Source: Sphingomonas sp. ATCC 31555 (GTDB taxonomy: Bacteria; Pseudomonadota; Alphaproteobacteria; Sphingomonadales; Sphingomonadaceae). Taken from it: a stretch of DNA of 64,000 nt. The position numbers and the translations under genes were made by a program. Where the stretch lies: NCBI RefSeq assembly GCF_000282895.1, contig NZ_ALBQ01000059.1:62001-126000 (forward strand), in the 5' to 3' direction. Within the stretch, counting starts at the first letter, position 1, and each line of letters opens with the position of its first letter. The notes beneath the pieces are model-generated. The model was not told the origin of the DNA, made no database searches, and worked only from the letters and a program-made list of their open reading frames with translations. Of this stretch, positions 22,912-31,933 are shown one piece after another.

Positions 22912-24930
22912 ATGCCGGACGTCATCGTCAAAAATCAGAGCGAGCTTGATGCTGCCTTGAAGGCAGCGAGGGGCGGTGAAGTGATCAAGCTAGCGGCGGG
23001 ATCGTACACGACGCTCGGTATCAACTTGCGGAACTTCACGTCTGCCGTGACCATCCAGTCGCTGGACGTGAACAACAAGGCGCTCGTTCAATCGATGTCG
23101 ATCACATCGAGCAGCAACATCGTCGTCAAGGATTTGGACATCAAGCAGAACTTCCAGCCCGAACAAGACTGGATGCTTGCTAATCGCGTGGTCAACTCCA
23201 AGAACGTTACGCTGGACGGCGTCGCCATCAGCGGCGGAACAGGCGATCCAGCATTGTCGAGAGGCATCGGCCTGGTCGTACGCGACAGCAGCGTTGTCTC
23301 GATCAAGAACTCCTCGATCGATCATTTTGCGGTAGGTTTGGATGGACGCAACACCGATGCGATGACCATTCAGAACAACGACTTCCATCACAATCGCCGG
23401 GATCACACGAACTTCTCGGAGATGAGCAACCTGTTGATCGACAACAATCTCTTCACCGATCTTTATCCGGTGAACGGCGAACACCCCGACAATATCCAGT
23501 TCTTGACGAGCGGACGCGCGAAAGGCAGCTCCAACATCACCATCACCAACAACGTCATCATGCAAGGCAATGGAGGCTCGAGCCAGGGCATCTTCATGAA
23601 TGATGAGAACGGCAATCTTCCCTACACCAATATCAATATAAAAAATAATCTGGTGTACACCAACGGAATGTATCACGGCATCAATGTCGTGAACGGCCGT
23701 AACGTGAACATCGACTCCAATACCATCGTCTCTAAGATGGACGGAACGTCTCTTTGGATCCGTTTGGACAAGACGGCGGATGCTACGATCACGAACAACG
23801 TAACAGACGCAATCATCCTCGACGCAACCTCGACCAACATTCGCCAGTCGAACAATGCGGTTCTCACCAGTGACGCAGTAACGCTGCGGAAGCTCTACGA
23901 TCTCAACGCCGTGTCTACCGCGGCTCTAAGCAACCTCATTGTCAGCGGCGTCGGTTTCCAGCCGCCGGTCGGGAGCGCTGCAGCATCGCTGGTGGCCAAG
24001 GAACTGGTGACGCTGGCAAAGCCCACAAGTCCGAACCTGTTGCTAAACATGCAGTTTACCGGCAGCGGCATCGTCGACCAGTCGCGCTGGAGCTCGGATG
24101 AAACCAAGAGTGCCGTCAATCTGGCAGCGATCAACGGCGGCTTCTTCCAAGTAAAGACTGGGACTGGCTTTGAACTGCTCCGCGAGTATTCACGTCAGCT
24201 TTACAGCCTTCCGGCCTTTACCATCAGCTTCGATATGAAGCGAGACTCGGTAACGGCACCGGTAGGTCAGATCATGGGGATCAACCAGAGTTGGGGTATA
24301 TCCCTCCGCGCCAACGGCGAACTCGCCTTCACCATGACCAACGCGGCTGGCAAGAACTTCTCGCTCGTTACCACCGGCGCGAACATCACGGACACGGCTA
24401 CTCACAAGATTGCCCTCACCTATGACAGCGCCAAGGGCAACGCTATCCTCTATGTTGATGGCGTGGCGCGGGGTAGCCTCGCAATGACGGGCAGCACCCG
24501 CGCATCCGAGTTTTGGGGACTGTATGTCGGCAGTCCGTTCAGCAGTGCCTTCAGCGGCGGGATCGGCGGCATTCAGATACGCGAAGGCGCTCTGAGTGCT
24601 TCGGAGATCCTCGTCCTCGGAGGGGGGGCGAACGCAACCTTGCCGACTTCTGAGGCAGTGAAGTACAGCCTTACCAAGGGCGCGGCGTCGAGCGCGGCGC
24701 TGTTGCTGATGTCCGGCGGTACCAGCACAACCAAGGCCGTGACCGCGGTGGGGACGTCAACCTTGGCATCGACGCTCACCGGCGGCGCGACCGCGCAGCT
24801 GGCGCTCGCATCAAAGGTCTCCGTCACTGACGATATTAGCTTGACGGGGGATCTCGGCGGTAGCGCGTTGTGGCAGCGCAGCACGATGATCACTGGCAAC
24901 TCCTACCGCATGGAATTGCACCACGTCTGA
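22912..24930 (+). CDS. spsR: Right-handed beta-helix protein SpsR/GelR with LamG-like domain
   Basis: A 672-aa protein with a pectate-lyase-like parallel beta-helix (about 1-330, Asn-rich turns such as ITSSSNIVVKDLDI, ITITNNVIMQGNG, NVNIDSNTIV). A concanavalin/LamG-like module follows (about 400-560, FTISFDMKRDS, HKIALTYDSAKGNAILYVDG), then a Ser/Thr/Ala-rich tail. Sphingan SpsR was likened to polysaccharide lyases. There is no signal peptide, although a beta-helix of this kind is expected outside the cell; the neighbouring AtrB/AtrD system is a candidate exporter. ATG 22912 has AAAGGA about 8 nt upstream; the ATG at 22903 is too close to that site. Confidence 0.85.
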   Translation: MPDVIVKNQSELDAALKAARGGEVIKLAAGSYTTLGINLRNFTSAVTIQSLDVNNKALVQSMSITSSSNIVVKDLDIKQNFQPEQDWMLANRVVNSKNVTLDGVAISGGTGDPALSRGIGLVVRDSSVVSIKNSSIDHFAVGLDGRNTDAMTIQNNDFHHNRRDHTNFSEMSNLLIDNNLFTDLYPVNGEHPDNIQFLTSGRAKGSSNITITNNVIMQGNGGSSQGIFMNDENGNLPYTNINIKNNLVYTNGMYHGINVVNGRNVNIDSNTIVSKMDGTSLWIRLDKTADATITNNVTDAIILDATSTNIRQSNNAVLTSDAVTLRKLYDLNAVSTAALSNLIVSGVGFQPPVGSAAASLVAKELVTLAKPTSPNLLLNMQFTGSGIVDQSRWSSDETKSAVNLAAINGGFFQVKTGTGFELLREYSRQLYSLPAFTISFDMKRDSVTAPVGQIMGINQSWGISLRANGELAFTMTNAAGKNFSLVTTGANITDTATHKIALTYDSAKGNAILYVDGVARGSLAMTGSTRASEFWGLYVGSPFSSAFSGGIGGIQIREGALSASEILVLGGGANATLPTSEAVKYSLTKGAASSAALLLMSGGTSTTKAVTAVGTSTLASTLTGGATAQLALASKVSVTDDISLTGDLGGSALWQRSTMITGNSYRMELHHV

Positions 24931-25007
24931 TCGACGCGGGCGGGCTTGCCCACTGGAAGAGGCTGCCATAAGGCACGGGCAGTTCTCCCAGGGGGCAAGC
25001 ATCCGTC

Positions 25008-26288
25008 GTGAAAGCTAGTAAGTTGCACCTGCGAGGGCTGCGGGGCCAGATGATCGTCGGATTCGGCGTCAAAGGCTTTGGAGCGGTTACAAGCTTCCTG
25101 TTCACCTGGCTCGTTGCGCGCGCATTCGGCCCTGCCGGAGTGGGTGCCTTCGGCACGGCTCTCACCTCAGCGCAGATGGCGGTAATCATTGCGTTGGTCG
25201 GGCTGGATACCATCCTCGTCCGAACGGTTGCGGTATGTGTCGCCCAGGATCGTACAGGCACTGCTCGCGCTGCACTGCAGCATGCGATCCGAGTGGCGAT
25301 GGCGTCGGGTTTGGCGATGATGGTTTGCGTGCTGCTCTTCCATCGGCAAATCGCTACCAACGTGTTCAGCAGCGCCGCCATGGCACCGGACCTCATGGTC
25401 ATGGCGATGCTTATCCCGGTAGGTGCCTATTGCCGTCTTGCTTCGACCGCGCTCCGAGGGACCGGTCGCATTGGTGAATCGCAGATGGTAGATGGCCCGC
25501 TGGGCACGCTTATCGGCGGCGCGTTGCTCACAGGCGCCATCCTGCTAGGTGTGGCGCACAATCCGCTGCTGCCATCGGTGCTCTATCTGATTGGATGGAT
25601 CGCGACCATGGTGGTCGCCAGCGTGTTGTTGCGACGGGCGACGCGCGCCTGGAAGTCTCGCGAGCCGCTCGAGGGATCGATGGTCCGGCCCGGCGTGATG
25701 ATTTTGGTGTCGAACGCCAACAACTTCTTCATCGACTGGTTTGCTACCGTGGTGCTGGCCGCCACGCATGGCCCGGCCGAAGCGGGCCTGTTTCGTGTCG
25801 GCTACCAGATTGCTTCGTCACTCAAGCTGCTTTCCAGCACGTCAGAAACGATCTTGCAGCCGGTTTTTGCGGCAAGCTACCAGCAGGGCGATGTGCGGCG
25901 TATCGCACGTGTTCTGCGTCTTACGCTTCTGGCGCTTCTACTCGCCTCGATGCCGATCGTTGCGGCCGTGCTAATCGCGCCGCAGTGGATCATGAACTTG
26001 TTCGGCAAGCAGTTTGGTGCGGGCGCCGTTGCGATGCAGGTGATGGTCTTGGGGCAGGTGTTTAGCTTGATATTCGCATCAAGTGGCGGCGTGTTGCTGA
26101 TGGCCAATCGAGAGCGGCTGGTCGCGGCATTGACCTTCGCTGCTGTCGCACTCGCTGCAATACTCGCGCTCCTGCTGATTCCGCCCTATGGTGCACTTGG
26201 GGCGGCGATCGCGAGCGTCGTGCCCTTCATCTTCTTGCGATTTGCCTCGATGGTCGCGGTGCGGCTCATCGGGATACCGATCATCTAA
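25008..26288 (+). CDS. spsS: Polysaccharide flippase SpsS/GelS (Wzx/MATE-like)
   Basis: Moves the lipid-linked repeat unit across the inner membrane. The 426-aa protein has about 12-14 hydrophobic segments and the polysaccharide-biosynthesis/MVF layout: an N-terminal amphipathic start (GQMIVGFGVKGFGAVTSFLFTW), ARAFGPAGVGAFGTALT in the first loop, and LFGKQFGAGAVAMQVM. The start is GTG with AGGGGG upstream. It precedes spsG by 9 bp on the same strand, forming the spsR-S-G run. Confidence 0.9.
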   Translation: MKASKLHLRGLRGQMIVGFGVKGFGAVTSFLFTWLVARAFGPAGVGAFGTALTSAQMAVIIALVGLDTILVRTVAVCVAQDRTGTARAALQHAIRVAMASGLAMMVCVLLFHRQIATNVFSSAAMAPDLMVMAMLIPVGAYCRLASTALRGTGRIGESQMVDGPLGTLIGGALLTGAILLGVAHNPLLPSVLYLIGWIATMVVASVLLRRATRAWKSREPLEGSMVRPGVMILVSNANNFFIDWFATVVLAATHGPAEAGLFRVGYQIASSLKLLSSTSETILQPVFAASYQQGDVRRIARVLRLTLLALLLASMPIVAAVLIAPQWIMNLFGKQFGAGAVAMQVMVLGQVFSLIFASSGGVLLMANRERLVAALTFAAVALAAILALLLIPPYGALGAAIASVVPFIFLRFASMVAVRLIGIPII

Positions 26289-26297
26289 GGGGCGATT

Positions 26298-27935
26298 ATG
26301 GCAGTAACAGCAAAGGGTCGGGCGGGAGCAAGTCGCGTCGGCTGGGCTCTTCGGCGCATGCGCGCTACCGTGTTCCGGCCCGCGCGCCCGGTGCTGCCGC
26401 TCTACGCTCCTGAGCGGTCCGGGCTCGCAGTCCTCGGGCGTCGCAGCGCGCTGCTGCTCACCGTCATAATCATTGCAATGTTCTACGGCCTCTTGGTAGC
26501 CATCCTCCCTGCTCGGTTACTGATACCTGCGGCCGCGCCAATGGCAGTCCTGGCACTGATCGTGATCTGGGCCTTGCCAGAAGCGAAGAGGCCGCCGATC
26601 CAAATTCTAATTGGCTGCTATATTGCCTTTGTTCTCTTAACGATATTGTGGCCGAATTACTTATCGGTCGCCGCGGGCGGCCTCCCATGGATTTCTGTCC
26701 GTCGCCTGCTCGGCGTAGTAACATCTCTAGTGTTTCTGCTTTGCTATTCGATGTCCGCAAAGTTTCGACTGGAGATCAAAGATATAATGAAGTCTTCGCC
26801 ACTTCTGGCGAGATTTGCTCTCGGATTTCTTGTTCTTCAAGCGGTGTCTACTTTCGTGTCCACGGCGCCGGGATCGACGATTGGACGGCTCATAAGTGCA
26901 ACGTTGACCATTACGCCCTTTTTCTTTTTGACCCTGTGGGTCGCCGGAACGCGGCGCTTCAGCTCTGACGCTTGGCTGAAAATGATGTTGAGCTGCTTGT
27001 TGATTCTGATGATGATCGGATTTCTTGAATTCCGATCGGAGCATATCATCTGGGTCAACAATATTCCGAGCTTTCTAAAAATAAATGACGATCGTGTCGC
27101 CAAGATATTTGTGCCACAGTATCGCGATCATTATCGCGTTGTGACGGTGTTTGCGACGCCATTGGCTTGGGGGGAGTTTATTGCTCTCATCGCCCCATTT
27201 GTACTACATTGCCTTGCTAATGCTCGATCTTTGAAGAGTTTGATTGCGTTTGCTTTGTTTGATATAATGTTGCTTGTGTCCGCGTATATGAGCGGCGCAA
27301 GGCTCAGCATGGTAGGGGTCATCGTTGCTCATGCAATCTATCTGCTACTATGGGGCGTCAAGCGCTGGCGCAGCGACCGTGGGGGGTTGATTGGCATCAC
27401 CACAACGATGTTGTATCCCGCTTTTGCGTTAGTGCTTGCTGCGATGATTTTCTTTGTTCCAGCCGTCCACAATCGCGTCCTAGGGGGTGGTGCGACCCAG
27501 GTCAGCAATGATGGCAGAAGAGAGCAGTGGCAGCTTGGTATTCCTGCCGTCGCCAAGCGGCCGCTATTTGGCTATGGCCCGGGTGAAGGGGCCGGCGCCG
27601 TCGGCTGGCGCGCTGCCGATGGAACGCTGTCGATCGACAGCGGGTTTCTCTCAATGGCTGCCGACTACGGCGTCCTGGGCTTTGTCGCTTACTACGGCGC
27701 GATCGTGCTGATGGCATTGCAACTTGCGACCGTTGGCCTGCGTACCGCCGTCCCGCGCTATCCGATCCACCTCGCTCTTGCGGTCAGTTTGGTGGTGCTG
27801 ATGTTCACGAAGTCGGTGCTGTCACAAATCGAAAACGAACACGTCGTGTACATGCTTCTGGGGCTTGGCTTTGCCCTGTTGTATCGCTCGAAAATTGAGT
27901 CCGGCACGCAGCCGCTGTCCCGCGCAGGTGAATAG
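26298..27935 (+). CDS. spsG: Polysaccharide polymerase SpsG/GelG (Wzy/O-antigen ligase type)
   Basis: Inner-membrane polymerase of 545 aa with about 11 hydrophobic segments and a large periplasmic loop. The loop holds VSNDGRREQWQLGIPAVAKRPLFGYGPGEGAGAVGW, the conserved region of the Wzy_C/O-antigen ligase superfamily, followed by DSGFLSMAADYGVLGFVAYYG. It is expected to join repeat units in the periplasm. The middle of the gene (about 26600-27400) has visibly more A/T than the surrounding genes, common for wzy. Position after spsS and at the end of the cluster agrees with published sps/gel maps. Confidence 0.88.
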   Translation: MAVTAKGRAGASRVGWALRRMRATVFRPARPVLPLYAPERSGLAVLGRRSALLLTVIIIAMFYGLLVAILPARLLIPAAAPMAVLALIVIWALPEAKRPPIQILIGCYIAFVLLTILWPNYLSVAAGGLPWISVRRLLGVVTSLVFLLCYSMSAKFRLEIKDIMKSSPLLARFALGFLVLQAVSTFVSTAPGSTIGRLISATLTITPFFFLTLWVAGTRRFSSDAWLKMMLSCLLILMMIGFLEFRSEHIIWVNNIPSFLKINDDRVAKIFVPQYRDHYRVVTVFATPLAWGEFIALIAPFVLHCLANARSLKSLIAFALFDIMLLVSAYMSGARLSMVGVIVAHAIYLLLWGVKRWRSDRGGLIGITTTMLYPAFALVLAAMIFFVPAVHNRVLGGGATQVSNDGRREQWQLGIPAVAKRPLFGYGPGEGAGAVGWRAADGTLSIDSGFLSMAADYGVLGFVAYYGAIVLMALQLATVGLRTAVPRYPIHLALAVSLVVLMFTKSVLSQIENEHVVYMLLGLGFALLYRSKIESGTQPLSRAGE

Positions 27936-27975
27936 ACGCGTGGATCGCGGATCCTAAAAATAAGGCTTGCAGAAC

Positions 27976-30318
27976 ATGGTGGATGGCACGCGCAGATCCT
28001 TCGTCGGGGGCGCGCTAGCGCTATCGACCGCAACGCTGGCCTGTTCCGCGCCCAGCAGTATGGCGACGGGCGATAGGCGCAAGGCCGCCCCCGGCGTTCT
28101 GCAGCCGGGGCCGGGATGGACTGGTGTGGCAGGGAGTGGCGGCCGTCCACCCGCTGAGAGTGACCGTCCGTTCGGAACATTGGTGCCGGATGAACGGTTC
28201 ACCGGCGGCTTTTCGGCCGTTCCGGGCCAATGGATTCACGGCGAGGGCATCCGCATCACCGCACTTGGATTGCCGCCGCAACCGGTTGGGGCGGCCGCGA
28301 TCAACTACTTCAAGGAAGCTGTCTTCTACCTTGAGGGAAACAGCATCACCGTTACCGAATGGAGCGTAAATACCACGCCGGTACGCTCCCACGACGGCAC
28401 GATGATCCCCCAGGGCTCGATCGGCTTTTCGGTAGAGATCGGCGCGGGAGAGGGAGACGTGACCGCCGGAGACGCCATCCTCTATTGCTTTCTACGCGGG
28501 GAACATGGGCTCGAGCGGCGGATCGAAATACCGCTGGTCATCAACGTGGATCGCAAGCTCGATGCCAAGCGCCGTGTCTGCTTCGTGGATCCGCAACGCG
28601 GTAGCGACGAGGGCGATGGAAGTCGCTCCGCGCCGTGGCGTACCCTGTACCACGCGTTGGGCAGCAAAGGTGTCGGCGACGGCGGCAAGCTGATCTTGCA
28701 AAAGCCGGGCCGCTACGTCGAGGACGTCAACATATCGCGCCTCCCGCCGCTGAACAATCGGCGCGCGATTGAAGTCTTCGCTGCGGAAGGGCTGCGCGCC
28801 GATCAGGTCATCATCACCCGCACCGCACGTCGGCTGCCGGAACCGAGGTGGGTGATTCAGGCTCGGGCAGTTCACTTTCATGGCCTTACCGTCGATCTGG
28901 GCAAGATCATGCTGCTGTGGGGTCCAGCCGATCGTGCGATCGCCTTTCTGGGCTGCCGGCTGGTCGATCCGCGCGGACCGGAAGGCGATCGTGACGAGAA
29001 TGGCCTTGCGCTTGGCTTCAATCTTTCGAAGGGCACGCCTGCGCAGCGGGACACGCTAGCCGCAGGATTGCCCTATAGCTTCGGCGGTTTCTACCTGGCG
29101 GAATGCCTGTTCGTGAATTTCACCACCCAGGGTGCGCGCCTCTACCGCAATGTGACGGCATACCAGACGACGGACTCTTTTGCGGGAGGGCCCGGCTACG
29201 ACAATGTCGTGGTTGACGGGTACGACGTCATCATGCCGGCAGAAGGTATCACGCGGCTGCATCTGAATTCGCATCTGGAAGTCGCGTCGGTGCAGTCAGG
29301 GCCGCAAGCGACCACCATCCTGACGCTGGTCGATCCGCAGGACCTTCCCCGGCAAGAAAAGGCACCGGACCTCAGGCTCCGCTTTCTTTCGGGCGTGTTG
29401 GCGGGTCAGGAGGAGCAGATCCTTTCTATCAATCCAGGCGAGCGCCGAATCGTTATCCGAGGAGATAGCGCCTCCCGCGTGGCAGCTGGGGATCGCATCC
29501 GCTGCTATGCGATCTGGCATGCGGACTTCTGCCAGCAGCAGGGCGTGCAGCGCCCCGATCAGCGCGGCTTACGGAACATCACGATCTTTCGCTACCGGGC
29601 GAGTTCGCCGACATCGCAATTGTTCCTGACCCAGGCGCCGGTGCGGGTAGAGCCCAAGACTCGAATCAGCACCAGCGGCGCGCAATTTCAAATCATCAGC
29701 GGTACCGGCAAACCCAACCTCGTTCTCGACGACGACGTGCTGCGCCTGCAGGAAGGCCCTCAAGCCGGCGAGTATCGGATCGTCGCGGCGTTCGATGGCG
29801 CCACCGGCACGGGCACCCTGCTGGAGCCCTTTAGCGCAGATCAGCGTGACACCCTGGTAGAGCGCTCCAAATCGATCAACGGCTTCGTCATGGCGCTCTC
29901 GGTATTGCGCAAGACGGGGAAGGGCTGGGAAATGGGCCAATTCCAAGATGGACACCGCAATTTCCTGCTGACTCAGAATACGTTTATCGGCCAGCCAAAC
30001 TGCCTGAGCTTCCGAAGCAAGTTTCCCGGCCACGGCCACCGAAACCATGTGCAGCTGTTCAACCTGATCAGCAAAATGGATGCCGACACGCCCGAATTCC
30101 CAAGCTGGGGCTTGCGCATCGAGCGCAATCATTTCCTTCGCGGCGTATCTCGCGGGCGGGAGGGCCGCGTGCTTGACGGTCGCCCAGTCTTCGACGCCAA
30201 TAACCGCTATCGTCCGTTTCGCGGGCAGCTGTCGATCGGGCGCAAGCCGCTGATCCCGTTCGACAGCTTCGGCAATCCGGTGGATGAGAATTCGCCCGTG
30301 GGTGCCGTTTCGGTGTGA
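27976..30318 (+). CDS. Tat-exported protein with beta-helix-like domain, function unknown
   Basis: A 780-aa protein I cannot name. The N terminus TRRSFVGGALALSTATLACS looks like a twin-arginine signal. From about residue 195 the sequence CFVDPQRGSDEGDGSRSAPWRTLYHAL begins a parallel beta-helix of the kind seen in secreted polysaccharide-active enzymes, with VHFHGLTVDL and NVVVDGYDVIM type rungs; the later part (about 440-640) has repeated Arg/Leu-rich beta segments. ATG 27976 is favoured over TTG 27967. It follows spsG by 40 bp on the same strand and may be transcribed with it, so a role in modifying or binding the polymer is plausible but unproven. Confidence 0.65.
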   Translation: MVDGTRRSFVGGALALSTATLACSAPSSMATGDRRKAAPGVLQPGPGWTGVAGSGGRPPAESDRPFGTLVPDERFTGGFSAVPGQWIHGEGIRITALGLPPQPVGAAAINYFKEAVFYLEGNSITVTEWSVNTTPVRSHDGTMIPQGSIGFSVEIGAGEGDVTAGDAILYCFLRGEHGLERRIEIPLVINVDRKLDAKRRVCFVDPQRGSDEGDGSRSAPWRTLYHALGSKGVGDGGKLILQKPGRYVEDVNISRLPPLNNRRAIEVFAAEGLRADQVIITRTARRLPEPRWVIQARAVHFHGLTVDLGKIMLLWGPADRAIAFLGCRLVDPRGPEGDRDENGLALGFNLSKGTPAQRDTLAAGLPYSFGGFYLAECLFVNFTTQGARLYRNVTAYQTTDSFAGGPGYDNVVVDGYDVIMPAEGITRLHLNSHLEVASVQSGPQATTILTLVDPQDLPRQEKAPDLRLRFLSGVLAGQEEQILSINPGERRIVIRGDSASRVAAGDRIRCYAIWHADFCQQQGVQRPDQRGLRNITIFRYRASSPTSQLFLTQAPVRVEPKTRISTSGAQFQIISGTGKPNLVLDDDVLRLQEGPQAGEYRIVAAFDGATGTGTLLEPFSADQRDTLVERSKSINGFVMALSVLRKTGKGWEMGQFQDGHRNFLLTQNTFIGQPNCLSFRSKFPGHGHRNHVQLFNLISKMDADTPEFPSWGLRIERNHFLRGVSRGREGRVLDGRPVFDANNRYRPFRGQLSIGRKPLIPFDSFGNPVDENSPVGAVSV

Positions 30319-30373
30319 ACCAGCCGCGCGCCGGCCCTTGCGTCCGCCCGTCCAGGCGCTAATCGCTGCACCC

Positions 30374-31906
30374 ATGATCAAGCACGCCCTTTCCGTCACG
30401 CGCGACGGCGATTTCGCGCAATGGTACCAGACCGTTATCAGCGAAGCCGACATGGCCGAGGATTCGGGCGTGCGCGGCTGCATGGTCATCCGGCCCTGGG
30501 GCTATGGCATCTGGGAACGCATCCAGCGCCTGCTCGACGATCGCATCAAGGCGACGGGGCACGAGAACTGCTATTTCCCGCTGTTCATCCCGCTTTCCTA
30601 TTTCGAGAAGGAAGCCGAGCATGTCGACGGCTTCGCCAAGGAAATGGCGGTCGTCACCCATCACCGTCTCGTCCAGAAGGACGGCCGGCTGGTGCCCGAT
30701 CCCGAGGCGAAGCTGGAAGAGCCGCTCGTCGTCCGCCCCACCTCGGAGACGGTGATCGGCGCGGCGATGTCGCGCTGGGTGCAGAGCTGGCGCGACCTGC
30801 CGGTGCTGATCAACCAATGGGCCAATGTCGTCCGCTGGGAGATGCGTACCCGCATGTTCCTGCGCACCGCCGAATTCCTGTGGCAGGAAGGGCATACCGC
30901 CCACGCCACCGTCGAAGAGGCGCAGGAAGAGACGCTCAAGATGCTCGAGGTCTATCGCAGCTTCGCCGAGGATTGCCTGGCGATGCCGGTGGTCGCGGGC
31001 GAGAAGCCGGAGAATGAGCGATTCCCGGGCGCGGTCTCGACCTTCTCGATCGAGGCGATGATGCAGGACGGCAAGGCGCTGCAGGCCGGCACCTCGCACT
31101 TCCTCGGCACCACCTTCTCCTCGGCCCAGGACATCAAGTTCCAGAATTCGGAAGGCCAGTTCGAGCTGGCGCAGACGACCAGCTGGGGCGTCTCCACCCG
31201 CATGATCGGCGGGCTGATCATGGTGCACGGCGACGACGACGGCCTGCGCGTGCCGCCGATGGTGGCGCCGTGGCAGATCGTGATCGTGCCGATGCTGCGC
31301 GACCAGCCCGAGGACGCCGCGACGATCGACTATTGCAAGTCGCTCCAGGCCGAACTCGCCAAGCTGAGCGCGCTCGGCGAGCCGGTGCGCGCGCTGCTCG
31401 ACCTCAAGGCAGTGAAGGCGCAGACCAAGCGCTGGGGCTGGGTGAAGAAGGGCGCGCCGATCGTGATCGAGGTCGGCGGGCGCGACGTCGCCGGCGGCAA
31501 CGTTTCGGTGATCCAGCGTAACAAGCTCTATCGCGAGGACGGCAAGCTCGATTCGCAGATCATGCCGCGCGGCGACTTCGTGCTGGAAGCGGCGGCGATC
31601 CTAGAGAGCATCCAGCAGGACCTGTATCTCGACGCGCGCGACCGGCTGGAGAGCAATATCCGCCGCGACGTGACCGACTTCGACACGCTCGCCGAGATGT
31701 TCGCGGACTCGGTCAAGTTCCCCGGCTGGGCCGAGGTGAACTGGGCCAAGCCCACCGGCGCCGAGCTGGAGGTGGTGGTCGAGCGGCTGAAGGCGCTCAA
31801 GCTCACCTTCCGCAACGTGCCCGGCGGTGCGGCGCCGGCCGAAGGCACCTGCCTGTTCACCGGCAAGCCCGCGGTCGAGCGCATCCTGGTCGCGCGCGCC
31901 TATTGA
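30374..31906 (+). CDS. proS: Prolyl-tRNA synthetase (short archaeal/eukaryotic-type)
   Basis: Charges tRNA-Pro. The 510-aa class II synthetase lacks the bacterial editing insertion. It shows DMAEDSGVRGCMVIRPWGYGIWE, LVVRPTSETVIG (motif 1 region), WEMRTRMFLRTAEFLWQEGHTAH (motif 2), GTSHFLGTTFS and TSWGVSTRMIGGLIM (motif 3), then an anticodon-binding domain and the C-terminal extension ending in Tyr (VARAY), as in type 3 ProRS. ATG 30374 is chosen over an upstream reading from 30284 that overlaps the previous gene. Its last 48 bp are exactly repeated at 35301-35348. Confidence 0.96.
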   Translation: MIKHALSVTRDGDFAQWYQTVISEADMAEDSGVRGCMVIRPWGYGIWERIQRLLDDRIKATGHENCYFPLFIPLSYFEKEAEHVDGFAKEMAVVTHHRLVQKDGRLVPDPEAKLEEPLVVRPTSETVIGAAMSRWVQSWRDLPVLINQWANVVRWEMRTRMFLRTAEFLWQEGHTAHATVEEAQEETLKMLEVYRSFAEDCLAMPVVAGEKPENERFPGAVSTFSIEAMMQDGKALQAGTSHFLGTTFSSAQDIKFQNSEGQFELAQTTSWGVSTRMIGGLIMVHGDDDGLRVPPMVAPWQIVIVPMLRDQPEDAATIDYCKSLQAELAKLSALGEPVRALLDLKAVKAQTKRWGWVKKGAPIVIEVGGRDVAGGNVSVIQRNKLYREDGKLDSQIMPRGDFVLEAAAILESIQQDLYLDARDRLESNIRRDVTDFDTLAEMFADSVKFPGWAEVNWAKPTGAELEVVVERLKALKLTFRNVPGGAAPAEGTCLFTGKPAVERILVARAY

Positions 31907-31909
31907 TGG
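31862..31909 (+). repeat. 48-bp direct repeat, copy 1 (3' end of proS)
   Basis: The last 45 bp of proS through its stop plus 3 more bases are identical to 35301-35348. Upstream, 31496-31681 also matches 35115-35300 with about 25 differences in 186 positions by hand count; 31682-31861 has no counterpart in the second copy. Confidence 0.95.
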
Positions 31910-31933
31910 GTTGGCGCGGCCGAGGGCGCCAAA

